From: Nocardia cyriacigeorgica NBRC 100375
GTDB lineage: Bacteria > Actinomycetota > Actinomycetes > Mycobacteriales > Mycobacteriaceae
Assembly (NCBI RefSeq): GCF_000308555.1
Contig: NZ_BAFY01000188.1
Span: 1-64,000 of the forward strand
Direction of reading: 5' to 3'
Length of the DNA stretch: 64,000 bases
Under the pieces are notes generated by a model. That model searched no databases, had not been told where the DNA came from, and saw only the letters and a list, made by a program, of their open reading frames with translations. The number at the start of each line of letters is the position of its first letter. Position 1 is the stretch's first letter. Below are positions 16,946 to 23,738 of the stretch, one piece after another. The translations under genes and the position numbers were made by a program.

Positions 16946-17524
16946 ATGGACCTGATCGAGGTCGAACGCAAGCGAGAACTCGCCGACAGCGAAGCCCTGC
17001 GCTGCCGTCTCGCCGAACTCGGCTACCGCGAGATCAGTTCGCTGACCGAAGTCGACACCTACTACAGCCGACCCGACGTCGACTACATGGAAACCGTCGA
17101 ATGCCTGCGGGTACGGCAGCGCGGCGGATCGGCAGAAATCACCTACAAGCCACCATCCAACACAGCCACCCACTCGGAGCACGGCGTCATCGCGAAGCGC
17201 GAAACCAACGTTCAGCTCGCCGATCCCGACCAGGCGGGCGCGGCTAACGCACTACTCAATGCCATCGGAATGGTCGAGCTTGTACGAGTCGAGAAGGCAC
17301 GTACTACCTATCGTCGTCCAGGCCATGACGACACGACCATAAGTATCGATATTGTCGCCGGTGTCGGCGCCTTCGCCGAAACCGAGATCCTCACCATCAA
17401 CAGTGAGGACGCAGCCACACAGCTCGAGGGCATCGAACAGGCGATCGGCGTTTCCACTTACCCGATCGTGCGCCTCCCGTATCGGGACCTGGTGATGCGC
17501 GCACGGCCTTGGGCCCGGGTGTAA
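16946..17524 (+). CDS. CYTH-domain protein (class IV adenylate cyclase / triphosphatase family)
   Basis: The 192-residue protein begins with the family signature ExExK (IEVERK, residues 4-9). It continues with the charged tunnel-fold strands ECLRVRQRGGSAEITYKPP, KRETNVQL, RVEKARTTYRR, ISIDIVAGVGAFAETEI. CYTH enzymes act on triphosphates; some make cAMP (class IV cyclase) and others hydrolyse thiamine triphosphate or polyphosphate. Those activities cannot be separated from sequence. It sits 6 bp after the methyltransferase-like gene and is surely co-transcribed with it. Its TAA is followed, in frame, by the truncated second copy of the 100-aa gene. Confidence 0.8.
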   Translation: MDLIEVERKRELADSEALRCRLAELGYREISSLTEVDTYYSRPDVDYMETVECLRVRQRGGSAEITYKPPSNTATHSEHGVIAKRETNVQLADPDQAGAANALLNAIGMVELVRVEKARTTYRRPGHDDTTISIDIVAGVGAFAETEILTINSEDAATQLEGIEQAIGVSTYPIVRLPYRDLVMRARPWARV

Positions 17525-17560
17525 TTCAGCGACGTTGGCGCTCCTGACTCACCCGAGAGC

Positions 17561-17791
17561 GACCGCGACCACGTACACCGCCTCGGCTACCACCTCGTAT
17601 GGCCCGGCGAACACTCGGTGCTACGCGTGGCCGACCAGGCACGCAATGCCGGCGCCGACCTGGTGATCCTGCCGGCACCCGACCACCTCGGCCCGCACGA
17701 ACTCGACGCCGTACTGGACATCTGCGATGTGGAAACCGTGCTACCGCGTCTCAGCTTCCCACGCTGGACCTCCACGCAGGACACACCATGA
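17561..17791 (+). pseudogene. truncated second copy of the 100-residue gene
   Basis: From 17561 the frame reads HVHRLGYHLVWPGEHSVLRV, then ADLVILPAPDHLGPHELDAV and DVETVLPRLSFPRW. This matches residues about 24-96 of the intact protein at 15178-15480 almost position by position. The N terminus and any ATG are missing: the frame is open straight from the CYTH stop at 17522-17524, and only internal GTG codons could start it. It ends with the same ATGA overlap into a second 27-residue membrane peptide. It is a partial direct duplication about 2.3 kb downstream. Confidence 0.75.
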
Positions 17792-17871
17792 GCGCCCTGG
17801 TAGTGGTCGGTTTCGCCATCGCGATCGGACTACCACTGCTGGTGATCGCGGCGACGATTTGGTGGCCCTGA
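17788..17871 (+). CDS. 27-residue single-pass membrane peptide, second copy
   Basis: This copy has the same length, hydrophobic core (GFAIAIGLPLLVIAA) and IWWP end as the peptide at 15477-15560; only three residues near the N terminus and in the helix differ. The ATG overlaps the stop of the truncated upstream frame (ATGA at 17788-17791). It is not followed by methyltransferase or CYTH genes. Conservation of the peptide while its upstream partner decays suggests either selection on the peptide or a recent duplication. Confidence 0.6.
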   Translation: MSALVVVGFAIAIGLPLLVIAATIWWP

Positions 17872-17983
17872 TGTTCGCAGCGGACAACATCGGCCACAAC
17901 TCTCTCGCCACGCCACCGACGCTGCCATGTGGCGGCAAACGGGCCGACTCCAACCTGGTCGAACCCGCTCCGGCGGGCTAGAC

Positions 17984-18010
17984 TGAATCATAGTCGGCAT
18001 TTTTGATTCA
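17984..18010. promoter_or_regulatory. inverted-repeat operator upstream of the XRE/ImmA/PIN operon
   Basis: TGAATCA (17984-17990) and TGATTCA (18004-18010) form a perfect 7-bp inverted repeat separated by 13 bp, 15 bp before the XRE start codon. A possible -10 element (TAGACT) overlaps its left arm. Autorepression by the XRE protein is the natural reading, as in XRE-ImmA switches; not proven. Confidence 0.65.
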
Positions 18011-18025
18011 AGACGGACAGAGGTG

Positions 18026-18376
18026 ATGGCGGTGACGAACGAGGCCGGTGCACGGATCGAACGCGCTCGCGTTGCCGCGGGGTTGAGTCAGCGCGCTCTG
18101 GCGGACGCGACCGGGATCTCGCAGTCGACCCTGTCCCGGATCATCTCTGGGGACAGGCCGGCGAAGATGCCGGAGATCGTGGCGATCGGCTGGGCGACAG
18201 GGCACACAGTCGCCCAGCTCACAGGGACCGCGCCGGTAGCCGAGCGGGTCCGATGCGCGGCGCGGGCGACCAACGATTGCGAGATGGATCGCATGCGGGA
18301 AGCGCTGCTGCATTTCCTGGAATTGAACGACTACCTCGACGATCAAGCCATCCCCGCCACCACCGACCCAGCGTAG
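18026..18376 (+). CDS. XRE-family DNA-binding regulator (triad gene 1)
   Basis: The 116-residue protein has a lambda-repressor-like HTH at about residues 8-62 (ARVAAGLSQRALADATGISQ, STLSRIISGDRPAKMPEIVA) and a short helical tail. Three possible starts (GTG 18023, ATG 18026, GTG 18032) lie behind GACAGAGG; ATG 18026 is listed. The gene ends 5 bp before the ImmA/IrrE gene. In ICEBs1 and in Deinococcus such regulators are cleaved by an ImmA/IrrE protease; the same is likely here. Confidence 0.85.
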   Translation: MAVTNEAGARIERARVAAGLSQRALADATGISQSTLSRIISGDRPAKMPEIVAIGWATGHTVAQLTGTAPVAERVRCAARATNDCEMDRMREALLHFLELNDYLDDQAIPATTDPA

Positions 18377-18381
18377 GAACC

Positions 18382-19251
18382 GTGAACAACGAGGCAGAAG
18401 GACGCGACGCCGCCGCCCGGTTCCGCCGCGAACACCGACTCGGCGTACAACCCCTGGGCGACCTGGTCGCGATTATCGAACAGGCGACCGCGATCGACGT
18501 TGCCGTACTCGATGCAGGCCCGGACGAGCACGGGCTGACGATGCGCGACCCGGTACGCAACGCCGTGATCATCGGCGTGGCACGCACCCGGAACCCGATG
18601 CGGCAACGCAGCACGCTCGCCCACGAGCTCGGCCATGTGCTGTTCCAGGATTGGGCAGACGATCACACAGGCAACTGGAGTGATCGAACACCCACGGAAG
18701 TGCGCGCCGACGCCTTCGCCCGCCACCTGCTCGCACCGATCGAGGGGCTCCGCGAGTTCCTCGGCGACCGGGAAACGGCAACCCGATCCACGCTCTCCGA
18801 GGTCGTCCAGCGGTTCCTGGTGTCACCACCGATCGCGGCGATCGCCCTGCACCAGGCCGGATACATCGACGAGGCCACCAAACACGAGTGGATGGCGTCG
18901 ACGGCACCACAATTGGCTGCCCGCTACGGATGGTCCGACCAGTACCGCGCATTACAGGCCGACTCCGATCAACGCCGGGCGCCCCAGCGGCTACTCGCCC
19001 GAGCCATCAAGGCATACGAAGAAGAAGTGCTGTCCGCGCAGGCGATCGCCACCCTGCGGGGTATCACGCTGGAAGCCGCCCAGGAAGAGCTGCGCGAAGC
19101 AGGTATCGAGCCCGCCGGACATCCACTCGCCTGGTCCGACGCTGCCGAACTGCCCGACGCCGAAGTGGACCTGGCCGCCCTGGACGCAGCCCTCGACAGC
19201 CCTGGCGACGAATCCGATGATCCGGCGGCCGAAGCGAAGGATGCGAGGTGA
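18382..19251 (+). CDS. ImmA/IrrE-family zinc metallopeptidase (triad gene 2)
   Basis: The protein of about 289 residues has a gluzincin-like core HELGH (STLAHELGHVLFQDW) and a downstream glutamate-containing EVRADAFARHLLAP that would supply the third zinc ligand. Residues about 190-285 form a helical, charged C-terminal extension (ATLRGITLEAAQEELREAGI) with an acidic tail. The expected substrate is the XRE repressor encoded just upstream. GTG 18382 behind TAGGAAC is chosen; an earlier start would overlap the XRE gene heavily. The stop overlaps the PIN gene start (GTGA). Confidence 0.85.
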   Translation: MNNEAEGRDAAARFRREHRLGVQPLGDLVAIIEQATAIDVAVLDAGPDEHGLTMRDPVRNAVIIGVARTRNPMRQRSTLAHELGHVLFQDWADDHTGNWSDRTPTEVRADAFARHLLAPIEGLREFLGDRETATRSTLSEVVQRFLVSPPIAAIALHQAGYIDEATKHEWMASTAPQLAARYGWSDQYRALQADSDQRRAPQRLLARAIKAYEEEVLSAQAIATLRGITLEAAQEELREAGIEPAGHPLAWSDAAELPDAEVDLAALDAALDSPGDESDDPAAEAKDAR

Positions 19252-19862
19252 GCCACCCGCCGATCATCGACGCCGGGCCCGGCCTGAACTTCTTCTCCAT
19301 CAACAAGGAACGCTTGCTCATCGGCGTCCTCGGCCGGATCAGCGCTCCGGAGACCGTCCAAACCGAGATCTTGCGAAAGTCACGGCACGATCCACGGTTC
19401 CGCGCCGCCGCTACGGTCTGGCGCAAACTGACACCCACCTGGATCCAGGTGCTCTCCGACGACCAAACGCCCGAACTCGCCGCTGCGGTGCACAGAATCA
19501 CCCGCCAACCCATGAAACAACGCGTGCAGTCCCCGAAAGACCTGGGCGAGACCATGGTCATCGCGCACGCAGTCGTCGCCGCGGAAGCCGGGGAGACCGT
19601 CACGGTTCTCATCGACGACGGCCCCGGAGCCCGCACAGCAACAGCTGACATCAGCCGCCTGCAACGACTCCAGTCCAGTGGTCGCGCCGTAGGGACGATC
19701 CGGCTGGTGAACACACTGACAATCCTGGAGAAGGCAGCGGCCGGACAGCACATCCCCGACAAGGCCGCGATGCGCGCCATCTACACCCGACTGCGTAGCC
19801 TCGTCGACGGACTCCCACCCATCGAGAGAACCCCCCTTCTCCGGCTTCCGCACTGGCGCTGA
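19248..19862 (+). CDS. PIN-like (DUF3368-type) nuclease-fold protein (triad gene 3)
   Basis: The 204-residue protein has acidic positions placed as in PIN nucleases: Asp8 (PIIDAGPGLNF), a conserved Glu in KDLGETMVIAHAV and LIDDGPGARTA. Then comes VGTIRLVNTLTILEKAA, typical of PIN proteins related to DUF3368. It could cleave RNA as a toxin, but family membership is judged by pattern only. GTG overlaps the upstream stop, so XRE, ImmA/IrrE and PIN are one coupled operon. An XRE-protease-nuclease triad looks like a proteolytically regulated toxin-antitoxin or defence unit. Confidence 0.65.
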   Translation: MSHPPIIDAGPGLNFFSINKERLLIGVLGRISAPETVQTEILRKSRHDPRFRAAATVWRKLTPTWIQVLSDDQTPELAAAVHRITRQPMKQRVQSPKDLGETMVIAHAVVAAEAGETVTVLIDDGPGARTATADISRLQRLQSSGRAVGTIRLVNTLTILEKAAAGQHIPDKAAMRAIYTRLRSLVDGLPPIERTPLLRLPHWR

Positions 19863-19895
19863 GGTGCACCACGCCCTCCGCCGAACCGCGGACTG

Positions 19896-20294
19896 GTGGC
19901 CAGGGCAGGCTTCACCCCGGAGACCCGCGAAAGAGCCACCGCTGAAGGTGTCGGCATCTTCACCGAAATCGGCTGCCAGTTTTGGCGCGAAACCCTTGTC
20001 GACGGCGAGAACCTCCCCACCAGCGCGGTTTCGGTGACGTCGAGCGACTTGACTCTCGACGATATCCGGAAGAACCCCGCTCACGAGGTTTTCAGCTCGG
20101 AACCGATCGGTGGGCGTGCGGCGGTGCTGTATCGGACTCCGGCGAATCCCGGCGCCTGCTCGGCCGCCGTCGAAACAACCGACGGGGTCTTCCGGGTGGG
20201 CATCATGACGCTGCCGGCAGTACAGGCTCCCCCACCCTGCGATGAGATCCGTCCGATCACCGAGATTCTGAGCGAATCACTTGGCACCAATTGA
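19896..20294 (+). pseudogene. N-terminally truncated DUF3558 lipoprotein gene
   Basis: The frame reads ARAGFTPETRERATAEGVGI, GCQFWRE, GRAAVLYRTPANPGACSAAV and ends with CDEIRPITEI. This is the core of DUF3558 proteins, abundant lipoproteins of Nocardia. The lipoprotein signal, the lipobox Cys and the usual DPC motif are absent; the frame is open back only to the PIN stop at 19860-19862. The 5' part was probably lost when the triad was inserted. GTG 19896 is the first possible start, without a usable ribosome binding site. Confidence 0.7.
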
Positions 20295-20381
20295 GACCTG
20301 GAACCTGGCCGGGATCCGTCCGCCCGATCCGATGGCCAGGGCCTGCAGCCAACGTAGAACGAACCGAGTCAGAGGATATCG

Positions 20382-20624
20382 ATGACCGAGACGTTATCAG
20401 CAAATTCCAGCGAGATCGCCGGCCTGGGTGTTCTCCTCGCTTCCATCGGTGCAGACGTCCAAGCGACGTCGGATTTCGTGGCGAAGGAAGGTAGAGCGGC
20501 AGAGTGGCTACACGGGCCGATCATCGACACCCTGGTGGCCCCGTCCAACGACGCGGCCGACTGGTGCACATACGCTTCCCGCCCGGGAAGCGGCGGCGAA
20601 AGTTACGGCACGTATCGTCCATGA
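20382..20624 (+). pseudogene. C-terminally truncated EspC/ESX-like protein gene
   Basis: The 80-residue frame starts TETLSANSSEIAGLGVLLAS and continues helically to LVAPSNDAADW, resembling the N-terminal half of EspC-type ESX substrates of Nocardia and mycobacteria. After Trp60 or so the sequence becomes low-quality (CTYASRPGSGGESYGTYRP) and the stop falls within an inverted fragment of the 100-aa gene. I read it as a gene cut by the same rearrangements that broke the DUF3558 gene just upstream. The family assignment is tentative. Confidence 0.45.
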
Positions 20625-20682
20625 CCGCGTTGAGTTCGAGCGAGCGCAGGTGGTCGGGTGCAGGCAGGATCACCCGGTCCGG
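20617..20682 (-). repeat. inverted third fragment of the 100-residue gene
   Basis: Read on the minus strand, this stretch encodes VILPAPDHLRSLELNAVMDD, matching VILPAPDHLSPLELNAVMDV of the intact copy at 15178-15480. At DNA level about 60 bases align with few changes (for example CCGCGTTGAGTTCGAGCG is identical on the opposite strand). The fragment is broken on both sides and lies 18 bp from the kinase stop. It is a scar of duplication and inversion at the right edge of the island. Confidence 0.75.
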
Positions 20683-20699
20683 AGGAAGCAGTTACGCAG

Positions 20700-22463
20700 T
20701 CAGCCCTCGATGTCGATGCTGTTGAAGACGAGGTTGCTCAGTCGCTCACTTCGGCCGTCGTAGTCCGGGGGTATGAGGCTGTCGATGACCTTCAACCCCT
20801 CGTCGGAGATTGTGCCGAACACCGTGTATTCCGGTTTGAGTTGTCCGTCGGCGAAGAGCAAGTCGAAAGTAGCGCCGAAGAAGGAAAGGCTACTCATCAT
20901 GAGATAGCCGCGACGGTATTGCAACTCGATGAAAGCCTCGGAATCCAAGTCATAACCAGGGCTTTCGCTGTTACCGCACGCAATCCACTCCACTCGCCCT
21001 CCGGCGCAGCGGACTCGGTCGAACGCGCCCTGCTCGGCCAGGCTGATGAAACTGTTGACTGTGCAAGGCGCCAGTGATCGGTCGAGAAGTAGCGGGATCG
21101 CTCCCGCATTGGTGTTGATCGTCGCCCGGACGGTGCCTTTAGAAGAAACCGGGCCATCGTCCGGGCGCTTCACTCGTGGTTCCTTGCCGTCCGGTTTGTA
21201 CCGGCAATAGACCGGATCGGGTAACGGAGTCGGGCGTATGGGCGGCGGCACGAAACCAGGGGGGATCTGTGTCGGTTGGGAAGTGGTCGGCTGCGGAGGT
21301 GGTTGCTGCGCGGCGGAGTCACCATCGCTGGGTATGAGGCCGGGGAGATAGATCGCCGCGGCGACCACGATCGTCAGCACCGCGAAGATCACCGCGGCGC
21401 CCGAGGCGACTTTCCGCCGACCGGCCGCCCCGGCCCTCCAGCTCTGTGAGCTCCTCTCCGGACGCCGCCTGGGGCTCGGTAAGCCGGAGGCCGATGGAGA
21501 GTCGCGAGAAGGTGCGGTGGTTGCGTCAGGTGGATGCGGAGGCGGCGCGGTGTGCGCACGCGCCGAAACCGGTGCCGGAACCCCGGCTGTCGGACCGGCT
21601 TCCGTGATGCCGGCCGCGACGGACGGCGTGCCCGCGAGCGCCGCGCGGGCCGCTGCGGCGAGTTCACCACAGGAGCGATACCTGTCGGCGGGTCGTTTGG
21701 CCAGCGCGGTGGCGATGACCATATCGAGCGCGGCCGGCAGATCCGGGCGTAAGACACTGGGCCGCGGCGGCGGATCGTTCAGGTGGGCGGCCATCACGGC
21801 GGCGTGCGTATCACGGGGAAACGGTCGCTGCCCGGTGAGCAGGTGATGCAGTGTGCAGCCGAGGGAGTAGACATCGGTGCGGCGCTCGGAGGGTTGAGCG
21901 AGAAATCGTTCGGGTGCCGCGTAGGCGAACGTGACGGCCAGCGTGGACGCCGTCACCGATTCGTCGAGTGCACGAGCGATGCCGAAATCGGTGAGTACCG
22001 CCCGGTACTGCCGGCGTGGGTCGGGCGCGATCAGCAGATTGGCCGGCTTCACATCGCGGTGCAGGACGCCTGCGGCGTGGGCGGTATCCAACGCGTCCGC
22101 GGCGTCGGCGATCAGTTCCACCGCCAGATCCGGGGCCAGACCGTCCGGGGCCGCCGCGAGCAGGGCGTTGGCGTCCCCGCCGCTGATGTACTGCATCGAC
22201 AGCCACAGATCGGGATCGCCGGGGTCGCTGCGATCGTAGACGGCAACGATATTGGGATGGTCGAAGCGTGCCGCCAGCGTTACTTCCCGCTCGAAGGCGA
22301 TACGCGCTTTCGGATCGGTGGCCAAGACATCGTTGAGGACCTTCAGCGCCACACGACGTTCCAGCCGTGGATGGCGAGCGAGATACACCACGCCCATCCC
22401 GCCCGAACCGAGAGGTCGATCGATGACGAACCCGCCGAACTCATCCCCCGACTGCAAAACCAC
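20700..22463 (-). CDS. membrane Ser/Thr protein kinase fused to an extracellular cyclophilin domain
   Basis: The 587-residue protein has a PknB-type kinase at residues 10-280: Gly loop GSGGMGVVYLA (19-29), Lys41, catalytic HRDVKPAN (135-142), DFG (159-161), APE (183-185). A Pro-rich juxtamembrane stretch follows. One transmembrane helix spans about 352-377 and a Pro-rich outer linker runs to 420. A cyclophilin-type peptidyl-prolyl isomerase domain fills 443-587 (GTVRATINTNAGAIPLLLDR, then RRGYLMMSS, YTVFGTISDEGL). The arrangement puts a possible proline-sensing or foldase module outside the cell and phosphorylation inside. It is divergent from a VOC gene. Confidence 0.9.
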   Translation of the reverse strand: MVLQSGDEFGGFVIDRPLGSGGMGVVYLARHPRLERRVALKVLNDVLATDPKARIAFEREVTLAARFDHPNIVAVYDRSDPGDPDLWLSMQYISGGDANALLAAAPDGLAPDLAVELIADAADALDTAHAAGVLHRDVKPANLLIAPDPRRQYRAVLTDFGIARALDESVTASTLAVTFAYAAPERFLAQPSERRTDVYSLGCTLHHLLTGQRPFPRDTHAAVMAAHLNDPPPRPSVLRPDLPAALDMVIATALAKRPADRYRSCGELAAAARAALAGTPSVAAGITEAGPTAGVPAPVSARAHTAPPPHPPDATTAPSRDSPSASGLPSPRRRPERSSQSWRAGAAGRRKVASGAAVIFAVLTIVVAAAIYLPGLIPSDGDSAAQQPPPQPTTSQPTQIPPGFVPPPIRPTPLPDPVYCRYKPDGKEPRVKRPDDGPVSSKGTVRATINTNAGAIPLLLDRSLAPCTVNSFISLAEQGAFDRVRCAGGRVEWIACGNSESPGYDLDSEAFIELQYRRGYLMMSSLSFFGATFDLLFADGQLKPEYTVFGTISDEGLKVIDSLIPPDYDGRSERLSNLVFNSIDIEG

Positions 22464-22810
22464 CTCGGCTCCTGGTTTTTGGGCGTCTTGCGTACCCGCG
22501 CCGATCGAATACCTTTGTGTCGTCAGCGAATATAACCTACGTAGCAGACCGGCGGCGCCGCTCCGGCGCCGGGCGTGATGGGTCCGAGGGAGGTGCCCAC
22601 CGCAAACTCACAACAAGGTGTGCTGCTAACAGGCGACATCCGCGACGTTTCGTTTGCCAGGGGGAAGAGGTCGAGCGCCGGGACCGCGTGGGGTCTCGGC
22701 TCGACCTGATCAACGCGCCGCGCTTTGTGACGCACGCCACCCTGGACTTAAAGCCGACTTGAAGTTGCACGATGGTTCCCGACATTCGTACTGGAGAAGG
22801 GAAGCGAACT
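22464..22810. other. 347-bp divergent intergenic region
   Basis: This region separates the kinase gene from the VOC gene and must hold both promoters. It has an AT-richer pocket near 22520-22545 (GAATATAACCTACG). I found no conserved open frame, hairpin or repeat worth naming. Confidence 0.4.
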
Positions 22811-23239
22811 GTGCCGAAACTCGACCGGATCATCGAATCCGCGCTGTACGTCGACGACCTCGATCGTGCCCGCGCGTTCTATATCGATGTGTTGCAGCTG
22901 AAACCGATACTCGACGCTGATCCGTTGTGCGCGTTCGATGTCGGTGGCGACAATGTACTGCTGTTGTTCCGCCGCGGTGGTTCGCTCGAACCGAAGGTTC
23001 TGCCCGGACCGGGTCTGCCGAAAGGCGAGATCCCACCGCATGACGGCAGCGGTCGGCTCCATGTGTGCTTCGCCGTCTCCGAGGATCAGTTGACCGAATG
23101 GGAAGCTCACCTGGACGCGCACGACATCCCGATCGAAGGCCGGACCGACTGGGCACGTGGCGGGCGCAGTATCTACTTCCGCGATCCCGACGAGCACCTC
23201 CTCGAGCTCATGACGCCGGGCAACTGGCCGACCTACTGA
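22811..23239 (+). CDS. VOC-family (glyoxalase-fold) protein
   Basis: The 142-residue protein has the two-module VOC layout: IIESALYVDDLDRARAFYID at the start, GRLHVCFAVSEDQLTEWEAHL in the middle and IYFRDPDEHLLELMTPGNW at the end. Those supply the usual His/Glu metal positions. Members include glyoxalases, fosfomycin-type transferases and dioxygenases; the activity here is not predictable. GTG 22811 follows GGAGAAGGGAAG and is preferred to ATG 22772, which lacks such a site. It is monocistronic and divergent from the kinase gene. Confidence 0.78.
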   Translation: MPKLDRIIESALYVDDLDRARAFYIDVLQLKPILDADPLCAFDVGGDNVLLLFRRGGSLEPKVLPGPGLPKGEIPPHDGSGRLHVCFAVSEDQLTEWEAHLDAHDIPIEGRTDWARGGRSIYFRDPDEHLLELMTPGNWPTY

Positions 23240-23375
23240 GCATCCTGCCCAACGCAGGCGCTCAGGCAATGCTCAGACATAGGACCAGCTGATCACCGCG
23301 CATCTTGGCGACAGACCTTCGAGCGGGCCCGAGGCGCGGCATCGTTGCCCCGAGAAGTCGGATTAGGACGTCCGC

Positions 23376-23426
23376 TATTCCGAGTTTGAGATAAAACTAG
23401 GAATAAGCGCCCTGTAATTCCGAGTT
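23376..23426 (+). promoter_or_regulatory. inverted and direct repeats upstream of the short ORF
   Basis: TATTCC (23376-23381) and GGAATA (23400-23405) form an inverted repeat around GAGATAAAACT. The decamer ATTCCGAGTT occurs at 23377-23386 and again at 23417-23426, exactly 40 bp apart. The region is AT-rich and ends just before a strong ribosome binding site, so it looks like a regulated promoter. Confidence 0.45.
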
Positions 23427-23436
23427 CAGAGGAGCT

Positions 23437-23607
23437 ATGGGAGACGCGGGCTCGCCCCCACACGAGCATCGAGCGGTTCCGTGGCACCAGCAGTTCAGGG
23501 GCGGAACCCGCGACGATCGGACCGTGCGGGAAGTCGTGGCCAGCCTCCCTCTCGTCCTCGACGAACTGGATGCACTCGGCGCCCGAGGCAAGAAGGCGGC
23601 AACCTGA
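23437..23607 (+). CDS. 56-residue ORF, possibly the remnant of a Fic-family protein N terminus
   Basis: ATG 23437 is preceded by GAGGAGCT at ideal spacing. The product starts GDAGSPPHEHRAVPWHQQF and ends VREVVASLPLVLDELDALG plus GARGKKAAT. The second block resembles the segment before the Fic domain in some actinobacterial Fic proteins (charged stretch, then a valine-rich LPxxIAxL-like motif). The Fic core is absent, so this is either a truncated gene or a small protein of its own. The regulatory repeats upstream argue that it is, or was, transcribed. No other gene is visible between 23608 and 23738. Confidence 0.4.
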   Translation: MGDAGSPPHEHRAVPWHQQFRGGTRDDRTVREVVASLPLVLDELDALGARGKKAAT

Positions 23608-23738
23608 GCCGGGGCCGGCGCGACCTGCCGGGGCGGTCCGACTCGGCCGCAGCGACAGGCGATGAGCGGCGTTCAAAGCGCAAGTGCGTTGTTCGTGCAG
23701 GTCATGAATGAGGAACCGGCCCGGCGAGCACAGCGACC

